64,000 bases of DNA from Crotophaga sulcirostris (taxonomy: Eukaryota; Chordata; Aves; Cuculiformes; Crotophagidae), in contig VYZB01000116.1 in assembly GCA_013397455.1 (NCBI GenBank), positions 2,281,073-2,345,072 of the forward strand, in the 5' to 3' direction. Each line of letters starts with the position of its first letter. Position 1 is the stretch's first letter. The position numbers and the translations under genes are program-made. Positions 26,991-38,054 of the stretch are shown here, piece after piece. The notes beneath the pieces were generated by a model. The model was not told the DNA's origin, made no database searches, and worked only from the letters and a program-made list of their open reading frames with translations.

Positions 26991-29900
26991 GCTGCAACAT
27001 ATCAGCCGTCACCTCTTCGTTCACTGTGGGGTTTTTTAGGTACCTGAATGTAATCTTGAGCACTTGAAGAAATCAGGTTTGCATGAGCATCCCTATCGGC
27101 GTGTCCTTCTGCTTTGCTCCCAATAATTTTTCCCCTGTTACACCCATTTGGTTGAAATATGCCAGAAGAGAAGCATTTCGCAAATAAGAGCTGTACTTTC
27201 TTTTGCAGTGTCAGCACCGAGACACCCAAATCACAGTCCTCCCTGAGGAAAAAAAAAAACTTCAGGACTGCCCCAACACTCAGCTCTTTTAACCTGATGG
27301 CTGGCTAATCACCAAGTATGCAGCTCGGAAGCTGCTACAGCATGTGCTGTGTCTTGCACAGTTAATTGATAGTAACACAGAAGGATCGGTATTTGAAGAA
27401 TTTGGGGAGGGAGCAGAGGAATCCCAGCAGTTTATGACAAGCTGTCTGGGGCAAGGGGTACCAGTTGCTGCGGTCAGGAGACAGCACACCCAAACAACCA
27501 AGTTCATAGAAAGCTAACCCTCACCTCCACTGTTCTCAGCACATTGCCTTGTAGTTGTATTTTGCATTGCAGAAACATAAAGGAAATCCTTCTCACTGTC
27601 TCCCTGTATTTCACAACTACTGGGAGCAGCCTTAGTGACATAACTACACACAAAGAAAGTAAAATCAAGAAGAGAGACGAAATGAGAAATATAACCTCAG
27701 CTTTTTAAAAAACGCAGCTCAGGATTTAGTGCTTCAATCTCTGCTCAGAACTGCAAAAGCATGATATAGCAGCACACAGCAAGGCTCAGCAGCATGGTCT
27801 TCTTGTTGCATGGTGATGGCAGGTTGTGTCATATTCTACTGACAACACCACCTCATGTTTGTAAACAGCTTTATTTGATCTGCTATTCATCAAGCCAGAT
27901 GCTTCCTGCTGCTACTTATCTACCAGGGCACTAGAAGCCATTTACATTACAATCCATATATATCTTTTATGATTCTCTCTCAGTAAGGATGCAGCATTAA
28001 GATTCAAAGAGCAAATCCTCTTCCCACAAAATAAGCACCTAATGAGAAGATAAACATAAGAAAATTAGAGGAAACATTTTTTATACGCTCTCAATTGCGC
28101 TCTTACTTGAGAACAACCAAACCATTAATTCACATACAGTCCTATGGCACAGACAGCTCAAACTCTCCTCACGCTCCAAACTGTTTCATCTGAGATGGTT
28201 TCCAGCTTCTCTGCTTCCCTGCATCACATCCTTAGAGATGCTGGTACGCAGTAAAAACAGATCCTGTTATAATTAAGCTTCTCAAAACTTACAATAATAT
28301 TTTCACATTAACTACCGTCTTCCGCTTCACAGACACTGCCCTGTGCTAAAAGACAAGGTGTATTTTCAGCACCACACAGTCTGAGCCAGGCAAAGGAGGC
28401 ACTGTATTTGATTTTCAAGAGCAAAACGGCAGTCTATAATACTTTATGGTCAATAAAAGGATTACATTCTGATGTTTACACTTTTCTGAAGGATCTGCTG
28501 TCTCCTTATCCGCCCTTCGCATTACGGTACGGGATTAACATATTTGCTTTTGTCCTCACGCCCACAAAAGACTTACTGCCCTCAGCACTTCCACTGCCCC
28601 AATTTCAGAACAGCATCTCATTTTACCTGCCTTCAGAACAGCACTAACTCAGATGAGCACAAAAAGAAGTGGTGTTGGGGACACTGAGGCTGCAAACAAA
28701 CAGCCCATGTCCCACTCTTCAGGTGGTCATCCGAAACTGCCGATATTCCCAGGCAGCTGGCGAATCTAGCCAAATTTGGGAAGGCTTGTACTAAAACTGA
28801 ACAAAAGAATATTACTCACTTAACCACTTAGGAAACCAAACAGATGGCCTCTGCTTTTCAGGAACAGTTGCTTTAGTCATTTACAGAGTATACAGCTTCT
28901 TACACCTAATCCAACATTCTGAGGATGAAGGAGTGACCCTGCCTGCTCTCTCCCTACTCATTCCCCTACTGCTGCCTCTTCCCTTGTGTTGCTTCTGCAG
29001 TTATGCTGCTCCGGGGTGTGCCGGTTTAGTCTGCTGCCAAATGAGCCAGCTGGTTCTCTTCCAGTTGGGATTCAACTCTGGTCAGTGTCTCAAACTAGAC
29101 CATCTCATGGATACATGATCACTACATCTGCCAAAAGGGAAGATTAAGGAACGCACCGATACGGGCATCATCCAGTGGATTGACTATATGAAGAAATGAT
29201 GGATCTAGCACTTCCCTTGCCCGTTTGTTCTAGCAGTTAATAACTTCCCCAACAGAAACATTCAGATGTTAAAATGTGTGCAAACAGCAGTGTAATTTAC
29301 CTTAAGTTTTAGGCAGGCTTATTCTAGTTAATCTTGCATGTATTGATTTATAACTGTATTAAATCAGCCAAATTCCATAAAAGCATTTAAATGATGGGAA
29401 CATTAAAGTCCAGCCTGACAGCAGAAAATCCAGATATAGAAGAACAGCAGCATATTTCTTATATACTGTACTCTATCTTCTTAAAATATACACAATTACT
29501 GAAGATAACCAAGCTCTGCACAAATACAAAAACACACCTCAATACCAAGTTCTAGCTGTTTAGAAACTATTTTCTCTTTAAAGGCATTGTTAAACCAATA
29601 AAAGAATACAAGTTAGAGGTACAGTTTAAAAACAGCACTTGGCTCACTTAAAACAGATAGGGAAGGAGGAGGAGGATTTTAAAAAAAACATTTTAAAGAT
29701 AAGGACGAAGAAAGCTGTGAAATAGTTTGCTGGTAATGAACATTTAGGAATAGCAATTAATAGGGACACTCAGAAGAAACTCAGAAAACTTCAGCTTGGA
29801 TCTGCTGCACAGTAACTGCAAGTTAAAATGGAAAAGGAGAAACTGCCTTCCCTGGCTCCTGAAACACAGTCCCACCCACTGCCTTGCACAGGAGCTGACT

Positions 29901-32900
29901 GCACAGCCAAAGTAAGGCCATTCAGCTTGCTGACATGATGACAAACCTGGCACAAGAGTTTCTTCTATTATCAGCCAGCTTATCAGCTCACACCATGGAT
30001 TCACAACCAGCAGAGCCATTGCAAGCTCTGGCCCTTTTAGGCAGCAGCAGCCTGAAGTTATCTCTGCTGAAGCACAGCAGGAAACTGCACCCACAGGATG
30101 ACTTCAGGACAAGAGAGATTATATGAAAAGCAACCTTAAAACAAATCCTTTCAAAACTAAAAATACAAATTTCAGAGTTGAGCGATGTGATTCTCCTTTC
30201 CTAGAGAGTGAAAACTTCATAAACCTAGTGGCTTCATTTCATCAAGCTGCAAAGGTGGAGACTTTTCTGTCCCCAGTCCCAAAGGTGCACTGAATGGAAA
30301 TGACGTGAAACATTCCGAGAAGTTTGCTTTTTGTTCTGCTTTTGTATCTTTCCTGGAAAAGATAAAGAAACAAAGCATCTCTAGAAAAAAGAAAACTAAA
30401 TAAGGAGAATTAAAGTAAAACGATACATTTCCAATAAAACCACAATTGAACTAAAGAGAGAAAGTTGGTAGACAGTAATTTCTATCAGGCACAACTTTGA
30501 TGGCTGCTGTACATGTGCTGCAGCTGACACCGCTGTAAGTAGCATCCTAACCCCTCCTCCTGCTTCCATTCACTCTTTTTGCAACTATGAGCTCAGTCTC
30601 AGTTTCTGGAGATCCAGTCTGGCTGAAAGTTACTAATCCAGGAAGACAGGAAAGTGCCTGAAGATTCAGCTGGCACAAGTAAGGGAAGAAGACAACAATC
30701 ACCAAGCAGAGGTAGGTGAAGGGTGAGACTTTATTTCAGCACCAGCTCAAAAAGATCAAGCCACATGCATAGTCAAAAACATTTGACTAAGACTGACCAT
30801 TTAGTAATTTTATCCAAGAGGTAGAAACTGATGACTTAAAGAGTCTTCTTCAAATGGGAAGTCAGGTAAGTTTCCAGGAAGTTGGGCAAAACTGCCTTCT
30901 TTAAAACTAAAATAAAAATCATTATTAACTCCAGTCCACAAAAATCAATCCACAGCAGCTAAGATTCAGCTGCTGCAGAAGCAAAAGAAGTGAGATTACC
31001 TAGTATTGCTTAATTCCAAAGCCATTTACATACTCCTCTGCTGTTAAAAAGTATTACATTTATGGCAATTTAGGTACTGTTAAGAGAACAGCATGAGCTG
31101 AAGCTACTTAAATAATTTAAAATAATACTTTATCTTGCTGAAGAAATAAAGGTGATAAAATTCATTTTGAGTTTCTTGAACAATGTCGAATTTAAAGTCA
31201 CACTTTACAATTGCAGAGCTTTTTGGCACCAAAGCAGGCAGATCCCTGCTTTCTTCTCCAGAGTTCGGTGGAAAGATCCAACAGCAACCCTCTTCTGTAA
31301 CATTACAGGTCAGCACTGCTCAAACTGCTAAAATTAAAGGAAAATGGGTCATTTTTTTAATAATTCAGAATATTAGATGCTGATTTATTCTACTGACAGC
31401 AATTCTGCCTAATACTTTGAGCATGTTACAGGCAATATATAGTCTTTTAAGAAAAGTTAACTTAATATTCTAAATGACCTCATACCATATTCTCCCCAGT
31501 GTACAACATCCCAAAAGTGGAAAGATTTAACTCATTTGGCAGACAGACACACTGTGACTCTGCCTTCAGTCTGATCTAGGATTCTAGCAGTGGTAGGTCT
31601 TATATCTTTCAGGAGAAGCAGATACACTGTTCAAAAATATCTACAATGCTTCATCTTCTTCATTCAATATTTTTGAAAAAGCAATATTTCATATTGATTT
31701 TATATAAAGAAAGGTAATTCTGTATACGGCTAGAGCAATAAAACATAATCCCACCCAAAAATACTTTTAGAATTAGTCAGAGAAAGTAAATACCAGGGCT
31801 GGCATCACAACATTATTCACATGAATTGAAGTTTACGCTATGAAACATGTAAGAATTTAGGGTAAGAAGAACTTACAGAGCTATATGGGTGAACATCCTG
31901 CTCAAAGGAAGGCTAGCATTAAAATTAAATCTTTGGAATGCTTTTATTTAACATAGCAGAAGATCACTCTAGGAATGAGGTGACTAAGCAGGCAATTTTG
32001 TTATTTCAGTCCTTCTGATAATCAGTGCAACAGGAGAGCTGAGGGTAATACACAAGCAAGGTTATGCTCACACCATCACAGCGAAAAAGTTACACAAAAC
32101 TATTTCTCATCACAACATGTTCAAGAAGATAAGGGAGTGCAAAGGCACAGGCATCACCTTCACAGCGAGCAGGGCATATCTGAGATTGTTAGCAAATTCA
32201 TAATTCAGAGTAGAAGAGAAAAGCAATGTACACAGAAAAGGAAGAGTGTCAGGAAAGAAAAAGCTGAAAAAGCTGGTCCCCTGTAGTAATCAGAGACATT
32301 TTTTAATTGTCCAGGTGGTAATCACAGGTGAGGCTAACTGCTAGAAATTGCTACACCCCAGACCCACTTGCAACAAATTTCACACGATTGATTTACCCAC
32401 TTCTATCAAGATGACCTAAGTCACTAAGCACTGTCATTGCTTCTTTTTCCTAACAAATCGTTTTTATGAAACCAAGTTAGAGAAATACTGGACCAGCAGT
32501 CACATGTGAGAGGATGTCCAAGGAAGCAAAATGGATGGGAAGAGCAGAGCAATGACCACACATTTCCTGTGTTTATGCAACAAAAACACACTAAGGGACA
32601 AAAAAAAACTAACACAGGTCAACAAAGGAGTCAAGAAGGCCAGTGGAGGTGGTGAGTCTTCAAAAGGAAGATCCTGCCTAGACGAAATAAAACTCTAAGA
32701 ACTGTTAGGAAAACAAAAGAAACTGAGACAGCAAATGCAATTCTACACCTGCATGGAGTTAAGTTTTGACTAACACATACACAATCCTGAATAACTCTCC
32801 AAAACCAGGTGAAAGTGGTATCAAAATTAAAATAACCATCCTGTAAATATGACCAGTTGGAACTGAAAGGAAGCAGATGTAGAGGGACTTCTCAGCCTGA

Positions 32901-34107
32901 AGACATCCCCATTCATGCTAAACTGGGTCTCTCACTGCCACAAGTAGTTGTGGAGGGAAAGAACCACCTTTGGATGGAATTTCTCCCCTACCTTGACCCA
33001 AATCTTCAACTCTTCCCAGCTACTGTAATTTCCCAATAGCTCAGGCATCTCTCTTCCAGAGCTGAACTTTTCATCATCTCCCCTTACTATCATTTTCTTT
33101 ATTCTAGACAAAACTATAAGAAAGCACTTCACTCAACATAGCCAGTACAAGTACACTTTGTCCATCAACATTAGGCTTGTTGAGTACAATAACTTATATC
33201 TCTGATAATTTACCTTCATTCTTAAGTAGTTTACTGTGAATAAAGTTCAACTGTACATTGCATCTTACATATTTCTTGGTAAAAATACTACCTGAAGGAC
33301 TCTTCATGCAGCCTACTCTTTTGTTTGGGGGTGTTTGGAGTGGATACGGGAGGGGGGGTTGCTGTGTTGTTTGGGCTTTTTTATATATCAGAGAAAAAAA
33401 CTTGACGTAATATTTTGATTAGTTCTTGTAATACTAGTCGTGAATACTGAAACAATCTGTCATTGTGACAATGTTAGAAATATTCAGTCTTCTTGGAAAA
33501 ACCTAGCTTTTTTCCGTTGCAAACATGACAGTAAAAAAAGGCAAACAGCTTCAAACAAGTTTAATATTCAACAAACTTATTAAATAGTTTCTATAGACCA
33601 AATATTTTTGCATGTATTTGTACTCATTCTGTTAGCAATGAAGTAGTATGCCTGGCTTCTTGAAGTACTCCAAAGCTATAAAAATTTCTGAAGATGAAAT
33701 GCAGCAAATTCAAACGTACCAACTCATGGGAACCACCAATCAAACTTGTGCAAATTTTTGGAAACAAGAAGAGGGGGACAAATGCATACAGCTAAGAAGA
33801 TACTGACAGAAGTCTAGTAGGTTTCAGTTTAACACTGTGGTAACTCATCAACTGTTGCCAGACTGATTTATTCTTAGTTGCGAAGCCAGTTAGTTGAACC
33901 CTGTAAATTTAATTCAATCTTCCTGTTAATGTGAAAGTTGTATATTCAAATCATATCTCAACTATAATTAGGAAAGTTATTTGTTATTGAGCCATAGAAG
34001 TAAACTGGACAGATGTTACAATGCACCGATACATGGAACTCTACCTCCTTCTAAGTCGGTATCAACTCAAGGTAGCAAAAAGATAATACAATTAAAGTTT
34101 TTCCCCT

Positions 34108-34450
34108 AGAATCACAGCATGGTTTGGGTTTGAAGGGACCTTAAAGATCACCCAGTTCCAACCTCCCTGCCCTGGGCAGGGACACTTTTCACTAGATCTG
34201 GTTGCTCAAAGCCATCCAGCCTGGCCTTGAACAACTCCAGGAATGGGGCTTCCATGACTCCTCTGGGCAACCTGTTCCTATGCCTCATCACCCGCACAGT
34301 AAAAAATTTCTACCCTCTTTCAGCTTAAAACCGTTACCCCTCATCCTATCCCCGCACCCCCTGCTGAAGAGCCCCTCCCCATCTTTCCTGTAGGTCCTCT
34401 TTAAGTACTGGAAGGCTGCTGTAAGGTCTCCCCAGAGTCTTCTCTAGGTT
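34108..34450 (-). mobile_element. CR1 LINE, 5'-truncated copy
   Basis: Left end 'AGAATCACAGCATGGTTTGG', then 'GAAGGGACCTTAAAGATCAC', 'CAGGGACACTTTTCACTAGA' and 'AAGGTCTCCCCAGAGTCTTC'. Same subfamily as the copies at 15546 and 38055. About 340 bp, in intron 1. Confidence 0.93.
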
Positions 34451-35494
34451 AACAAGCCAAACATCTGAGAATAAGATGACCTGAATATATATATATCTTA
34501 CTTTAATCAATATATTCATTTATTTCTAGAGCCATATACCAAATGCCTGGGATTAATCTAGTAGAGAAGGCAAAGAATTATAATGACAGAGCTTAAGCAT
34601 GTAACTTGGTATTACTTTATGGGGTCCAGTGTTTTGTCACCTCTGATAACATCCTCTCCTGAATGACACCTGCTGTTGCAACATTAATTTCCAGCTGTTA
34701 CAAGACCATGAAAGGACCTGTTCCAAGGCATTTTGTATTTCTGTGCTTCTCCTTTTGCTTCCTCCAAGTCATACTGACTCATTGTAACTTTTCCATAAAT
34801 CTCAGAAACACTTGAGTTTGACTAACAGATACCTCAACAGTCCTCTCCATGCCACTCTCCTACAGGTAAAATCTCTTTCATATGCTGACATAAAAGACAA
34901 ACAATCTCTTATCAAGAGCCAGCTCTACCATGATGTCATTAATAAAATAATCAAATAATGACTTCAAGGTAAACGTGAGGCCACCACTAAATATATCAAG
35001 TGCAATGCAAACTACAGTTACTTCTTTTTCCACTCTTATTTTGTTTTACTGTACGTTCCTCCTCACCTTCCATCACAAGAGTGTAGCACTTGAAAATCTG
35101 AATAAAGGACAATACCTTCACAGAAAATATATTTAAAAGGCTCTGGAATCATTCTGCAATCATTTACAGAGGTTTGCTAGTGTTCTGGTAGGAACAGATC
35201 TATAATTGCACATGCACACTAATTGTTATGGTTATAACAACCCATGCAATAACAATCCTTGACAGAGTGTGTGCACCCACTCAATTCAGTCTCTGGAGTA
35301 GGAGTAGCGTGTTCACTACTCTAATCAGAACAGGCAGAGAAAGAAGCCACACTTAAAACATAAGGAAAGCAAAAAACACATAAACAATATCATATAGTAA
35401 TCACTGGTCATAAATTGGACTCAGTCCTTTACTAATAGTCTTATGCAGTATTCCTAATTGCACACTCATAATTTTAATAACCCAGACCTTTATA

Positions 35495-35692
35495 CATATC
35501 TAAGATGGATATAATAGATAAGAGATATCTAAATATCTATGTAGATACCTGTTAGATATCCAATGGATATCTAAATATCTATATCTAAGATGGATATAAT
35601 ATATACAGATATCTAAATATCTATGTAGATACCTATTAGATATCTAATAGATATCTAAATATCTATTTAGATATCTGAGGATATCTAAATCC
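35495..35692. repeat. 85-bp tandem duplication rich in AGATATCT palindromes
   Basis: TAAGATGGATATAAT begins at 35501 and again at 35586, giving an 85-bp period with a bit over two copies. Each copy carries several AGATATCT / GATATCTAAATATCT elements, many of them palindromic, so the block could fold into multiple hairpins. It appears to be built from a shorter ATCTA-type unit. Located in intron 1 of CD2AP. Confidence 0.85.
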
Positions 35693-36061
35693 TCAAGTAT
35701 TTCACATTTCAGCATTACATAGCCTGATTCCAGAACGTTTAATCAGCAAAATAAACTTTTGTGCTACAGGAAATAACGTCGCAGGCCACCGCAGTAACCT
35801 GGGCAGACAGTTCACACTTACAAGTAAAACAATGTAAACCAAGAAGAAAGAAACAGTAATTTTCACCTATTCTGAACAATCACAAAAAAAGCATCGAAAA
35901 GTGAGTTCAAAGTTTGGTTTGCATCAGAACCTAAAACACCATTTTCACTTTATATTTTCAGACTTCATTGAAACAAATTTCATTGAGATGAAAACACTGA
36001 AATCATGTCTTCACAATCAGGAGGAACACCAGTCAGGAGGAGCATGTACCGCTTCACTCAC

Positions 36062-36168
36062 CACACGTTGATCTGCACACGTTGATCTGCACACCATGAT
36101 CTGCACACCATGATCTGCACACCATGATCTGCACACCATGATCTGCACACCATGATCTGCACACCATG
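36062..36168. repeat. 14-bp minisatellite in CD2AP intron 1
   Basis: About 7.5 copies of GATCTGCACACCAT; the first two units read CACGTT instead of CACCAT at the variable end. The copies are otherwise near-identical, which suggests recent expansion and probable length variation. The array lies about 1.4 kb into intron 1 from exon 1. Read on the minus strand, 14 bp puts three frames in rotation and creates a spurious C/W-rich repeat peptide. Confidence 0.95.
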
Positions 36169-36761
36169 CATTTCTTCCCTTTTTTTTTTACACACAAGGT
36201 GGGAGGGAAGCAAAGCTATACAAAACCTATGTATGCTTCCACTGGAAGAGCTCAGATGGTGCTCATCAAACGCGGCACGTTGGCACTCAGCACACGCCTC
36301 CTCCCACAACAGGCACAAGCCACCACCACACGCACAGCCCTCCAGAAGTACATTCAGCAGCTGATGGTACACAGAGCAAGGGATGTGATACAAGTGGAGA
36401 GAACAGAAATGGATGAAACGCTCCATGGACCAATCTGGATCCCAGCGGGGGACTCTGAATGAGGAGAGAGAGCTCTGAAGAGAAGTGTTCAAACCACTCT
36501 TTCATACTCCCCTATGCAGGAGCTCTTCCATTAAAACCCAGCCCGGGCACAGCTGATGACTCGAGCGCGAGCGTGAACCGGCACGTTATGAAAACAGGAA
36601 TAGTTTGAGCTGGTGTACACGCGCTTTTTTTAAAGCCAACAACTTGGTGGAGAAATGGGTGCTCGCAATCTGAAGCAGGAGGAATAAAAAAAATGCAAAA
36701 AGGTTGGGATTGTGGGAGAAAGAAAACAAACGTTAAAGCTGGATTTGGGGTGGAAGGGAAG

Positions 36762-37511
36762 NNNNNNNNNNNNNNNNNNNNNNNNNNNNNNNNNNNNNNN
36801 NNNNNNNNNNNNNNNNNNNNNNNNNNNNNNNNNNNNNNNNNNNNNNNNNNNNNNNNNNNNNNNNNNNNNNNNNNNNNNNNNNNNNNNNNNNNNNNNNNNN
36901 NNNNNNNNNNNNNNNNNNNNNNNNNNNNNNNNNNNNNNNNNNNNNNNNNNNNNNNNNNNNNNNNNNNNNNNNNNNNNNNNNNNNNNNNNNNNNNNNNNNN
37001 NNNNNNNNNNNNNNNNNNNNNNNNNNNNNNNNNNNNNNNNNNNNNNNNNNNNNNNNNNNNNNNNNNNNNNNNNNNNNNNNNNNNNNNNNNNNNNNNNNNN
37101 NNNNNNNNNNNNNNNNNNNNNNNNNNNNNNNNNNNNNNNNNNNNNNNNNNNNNNNNNNNNNNNNNNNNNNNNNNNNNNNNNNNNNNNNNNNNNNNNNNNN
37201 NNNNNNNNNNNNNNNNNNNNNNNNNNNNNNNNNNNNNNNNNNNNNNNNNNNNNNNNNNNNNNNNNNNNNNNNNNNNNNNNNNNNNNNNNNNNNNNNNNNN
37301 NNNNNNNNNNNNNNNNNNNNNNNNNNNNNNNNNNNNNNNNNNNNNNNNNNNNNNNNNNNNNNNNNNNNNNNNNNNNNNNNNNNNNNNNNNNNNNNNNNNN
37401 NNNNNNNNNNNNNNNNNNNNNNNNNNNNNNNNNNNNNNNNNNNNNNNNNNNNNNNNNNNNNNNNNNNNNNNNNNNNNNNNNNNNNNNNNNNNNNNNNNNN
37501 NNNNNNNNNNN
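36762..37511. other. Assembly gap (750 Ns)
   Basis: Unsequenced bases lie in intron 1 of CD2AP, 58 bp beyond the exon 1 donor on its transcribed side. The flank on the right is extremely GC-rich, a typical reason for dropout in bird assemblies. The true length may differ from 750. Apparent long open frames across it are artefacts of the Ns. Confidence 1.
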
Positions 37512-37569
37512 CGGCCCCGGGGGTGGAAGGGGCCGGGGCCGGTCCCACCGCCCTTCCCGCCGCGCTCAC

Positions 37570-37573
37570 CCAT
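37570..37573 (-). CDS. CD2AP: CD2AP exon 1, coding part (start codon plus one base)
   Basis: The minus strand reads GCAGC-ATGG|GTGAGCG, with the ATG at 37573-37571 and the last exon base at 37570. The four coding bases join the TG GAC TAT of exon 2 to give Met-Val-Asp-Tyr, the known CD2AP N terminus, so this phase-1 junction supports the start. The context is a strong Kozak site (A at -3, G at +4) and the donor GTGAGC is good. It sits inside a CpG island, as expected for a housekeeping-type first exon. The exon's 5' boundary cannot be read from sequence alone. The exact splice join is inference, but frame, donor and CpG context all agree. Confidence 0.88.
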
Positions 37574-37599
37574 GCTGCGCCCGCCCGCCGCCGTCGCGC

Positions 37600-37623
37600 T
37601 CAAACCGGGCACGGCGGCTCCAT
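37600..37623 (-). promoter_or_regulatory. Short upstream ORF in the CD2AP 5' UTR (7 codons)
   Basis: On the minus strand an ATG at 37623-37621 opens the peptide MEPPCPV and stops at TGA (37602-37600), 26 bases before the CD2AP start codon. Its context (C at -3, G at +4) is weaker than that of the main ATG, so leaky scanning would be expected. It is the only upstream ATG on this strand between the main start and about 38057. Whether it is transcribed depends on the start site, which is not known here. Confidence 0.55.
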
Positions 37624-37815
37624 CCGCGTCGCTATGGGTTGTGGCAAGAAGGGGCCGAGCCCGGAGGCGCCGGGACCGAGGTGGCCGCACTCCCGGCGCG
37701 CTCGCCCGCTCAGCCGCGGTCGCCGCGGGCGAGCTCGGGCACCGGCGGCCACGCCCCCCCGTCAGGCCACGCCCCCTCCTCGCGGGCAACGCCCCGCCCC
37801 TCCCGCGGCCGCGGG

Positions 37816-37833
37816 GCGCCAAATCCCGCGAGA
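37816..37833. promoter_or_regulatory. E2F-like site fused to a TCCCGCGAGA element
   Basis: GCGCCAAA (37816-37823) fits the reverse complement of the E2F consensus TTTSSCGC. It is directly followed by TCCCGCGAGA (37824-37833), one mismatch from the TCTCGCGAGA palindrome common in CpG-island promoters. Position is about 245-260 bp upstream of the CD2AP start codon. These are motif matches only. Confidence 0.45.
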
Positions 37834-37871
37834 GCCGCGCGCCACCGCCCCGGCGTCGTTGCCAGGCGGGG

Positions 37872-37879
37872 TGACGTCA
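37872..37879. promoter_or_regulatory. Perfect palindromic cAMP response element
   Basis: TGACGTCA, the full CREB/ATF consensus, lies within a 10-bp palindrome GTGACGTCAC, about 300 bp upstream of the CD2AP ATG. A GTTGCC half-site resembling an RFX motif lies about 14 bp to its left. Full CREs in CpG islands are usually close to transcription starts, so this is a plausible functional site. Binding itself is inferred. Confidence 0.65.
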
Positions 37880-37949
37880 CCGCCGCTGCCCCGCCCCGCG
37901 CCGGGAAGGTGGTGGCACCTCTGAGGGTGCCCGCTCTTCCCGCCTGGCG

Positions 37950-38020
37950 CCCTCCTGCTTCTCCGCCTCCTCTTCCTCCTCCTCCGCTTTCTCCTTCTCC
38001 TCCACCCTTCGCTTCCCTCT
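37950..38020 (+). repeat. Homopyrimidine (CTCCTT-rich) tract upstream of CD2AP
   Basis: About 70 bases are almost purely C and T on the plus strand, with only four G and one A interrupting (G at 37956, 37965, 37986 and 38011; A at 38004). It is GGA-rich on the CD2AP sense strand. It forms the upstream shoulder of the CpG island. Such tracts can bind GAGA/ZNF-type factors or adopt triplex structure, but nothing here proves a role. Confidence 0.8.
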
Positions 38021-38054
38021 GACCACCCCCTACCCCACCCCTGCCCCAGGTGGG

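Larger units (their letters stand above)
16553..37569 (-). other. CD2AP: CD2AP intron 1 (about 21 kb)
   Basis: The intron is bounded by the exon 1 donor GTGAGC and an exon 2 acceptor with a T-rich tract (minus strand, 16576-16555) ending in AG. The rest is AT-rich unique sequence with CR1 copies near 19830-21044, 26237-26402, 26411-26990 and 34108-34450, a TA-rich 85-bp duplication, a 14-bp minisatellite and the assembly gap. I saw no further exon, RNA gene or retrocopy. The long repeat-free stretches (16577-19829, 21045-26236, 26991-34107, 34451-35494) hold nothing else I can name. Short regulatory elements could not be detected by eye. Confidence 0.85.
37512..38022 (-). promoter_or_regulatory. 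CD2AP: CD2AP CpG-island promoter and 5' UTR region
   Basis: An abrupt GC-rich block with dense CpG starts at the right edge of the assembly gap and fades near 37950 into a homopyrimidine tract. It holds several GC boxes (CCCCGCCCC-type around 37791-37802 and 37889-37897), an E2F-like GCGCCAAA, a TCCCGCGAGA element and a perfect CRE, and no obvious TATA box. This is the pattern of a dispersed-start CpG promoter driving CD2AP leftwards. The transcription start lies somewhere in this block; I cannot place it. The island probably continues into the gap, so its true length is unknown. Confidence 0.85.

Noticed and set aside
36058..36492. 144-codon minus-strand frame with a repeated Cys/Trp/Asp-rich end
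   Set aside because: The repeated part is the 14-bp minisatellite read in rotating frames; the rest is intron 1 of CD2AP.
36512..37874. Several very long open frames across the gap region, both strands
   Set aside because: They are open only because Ns cannot form stops and because the GC-rich flank has few stop codons.
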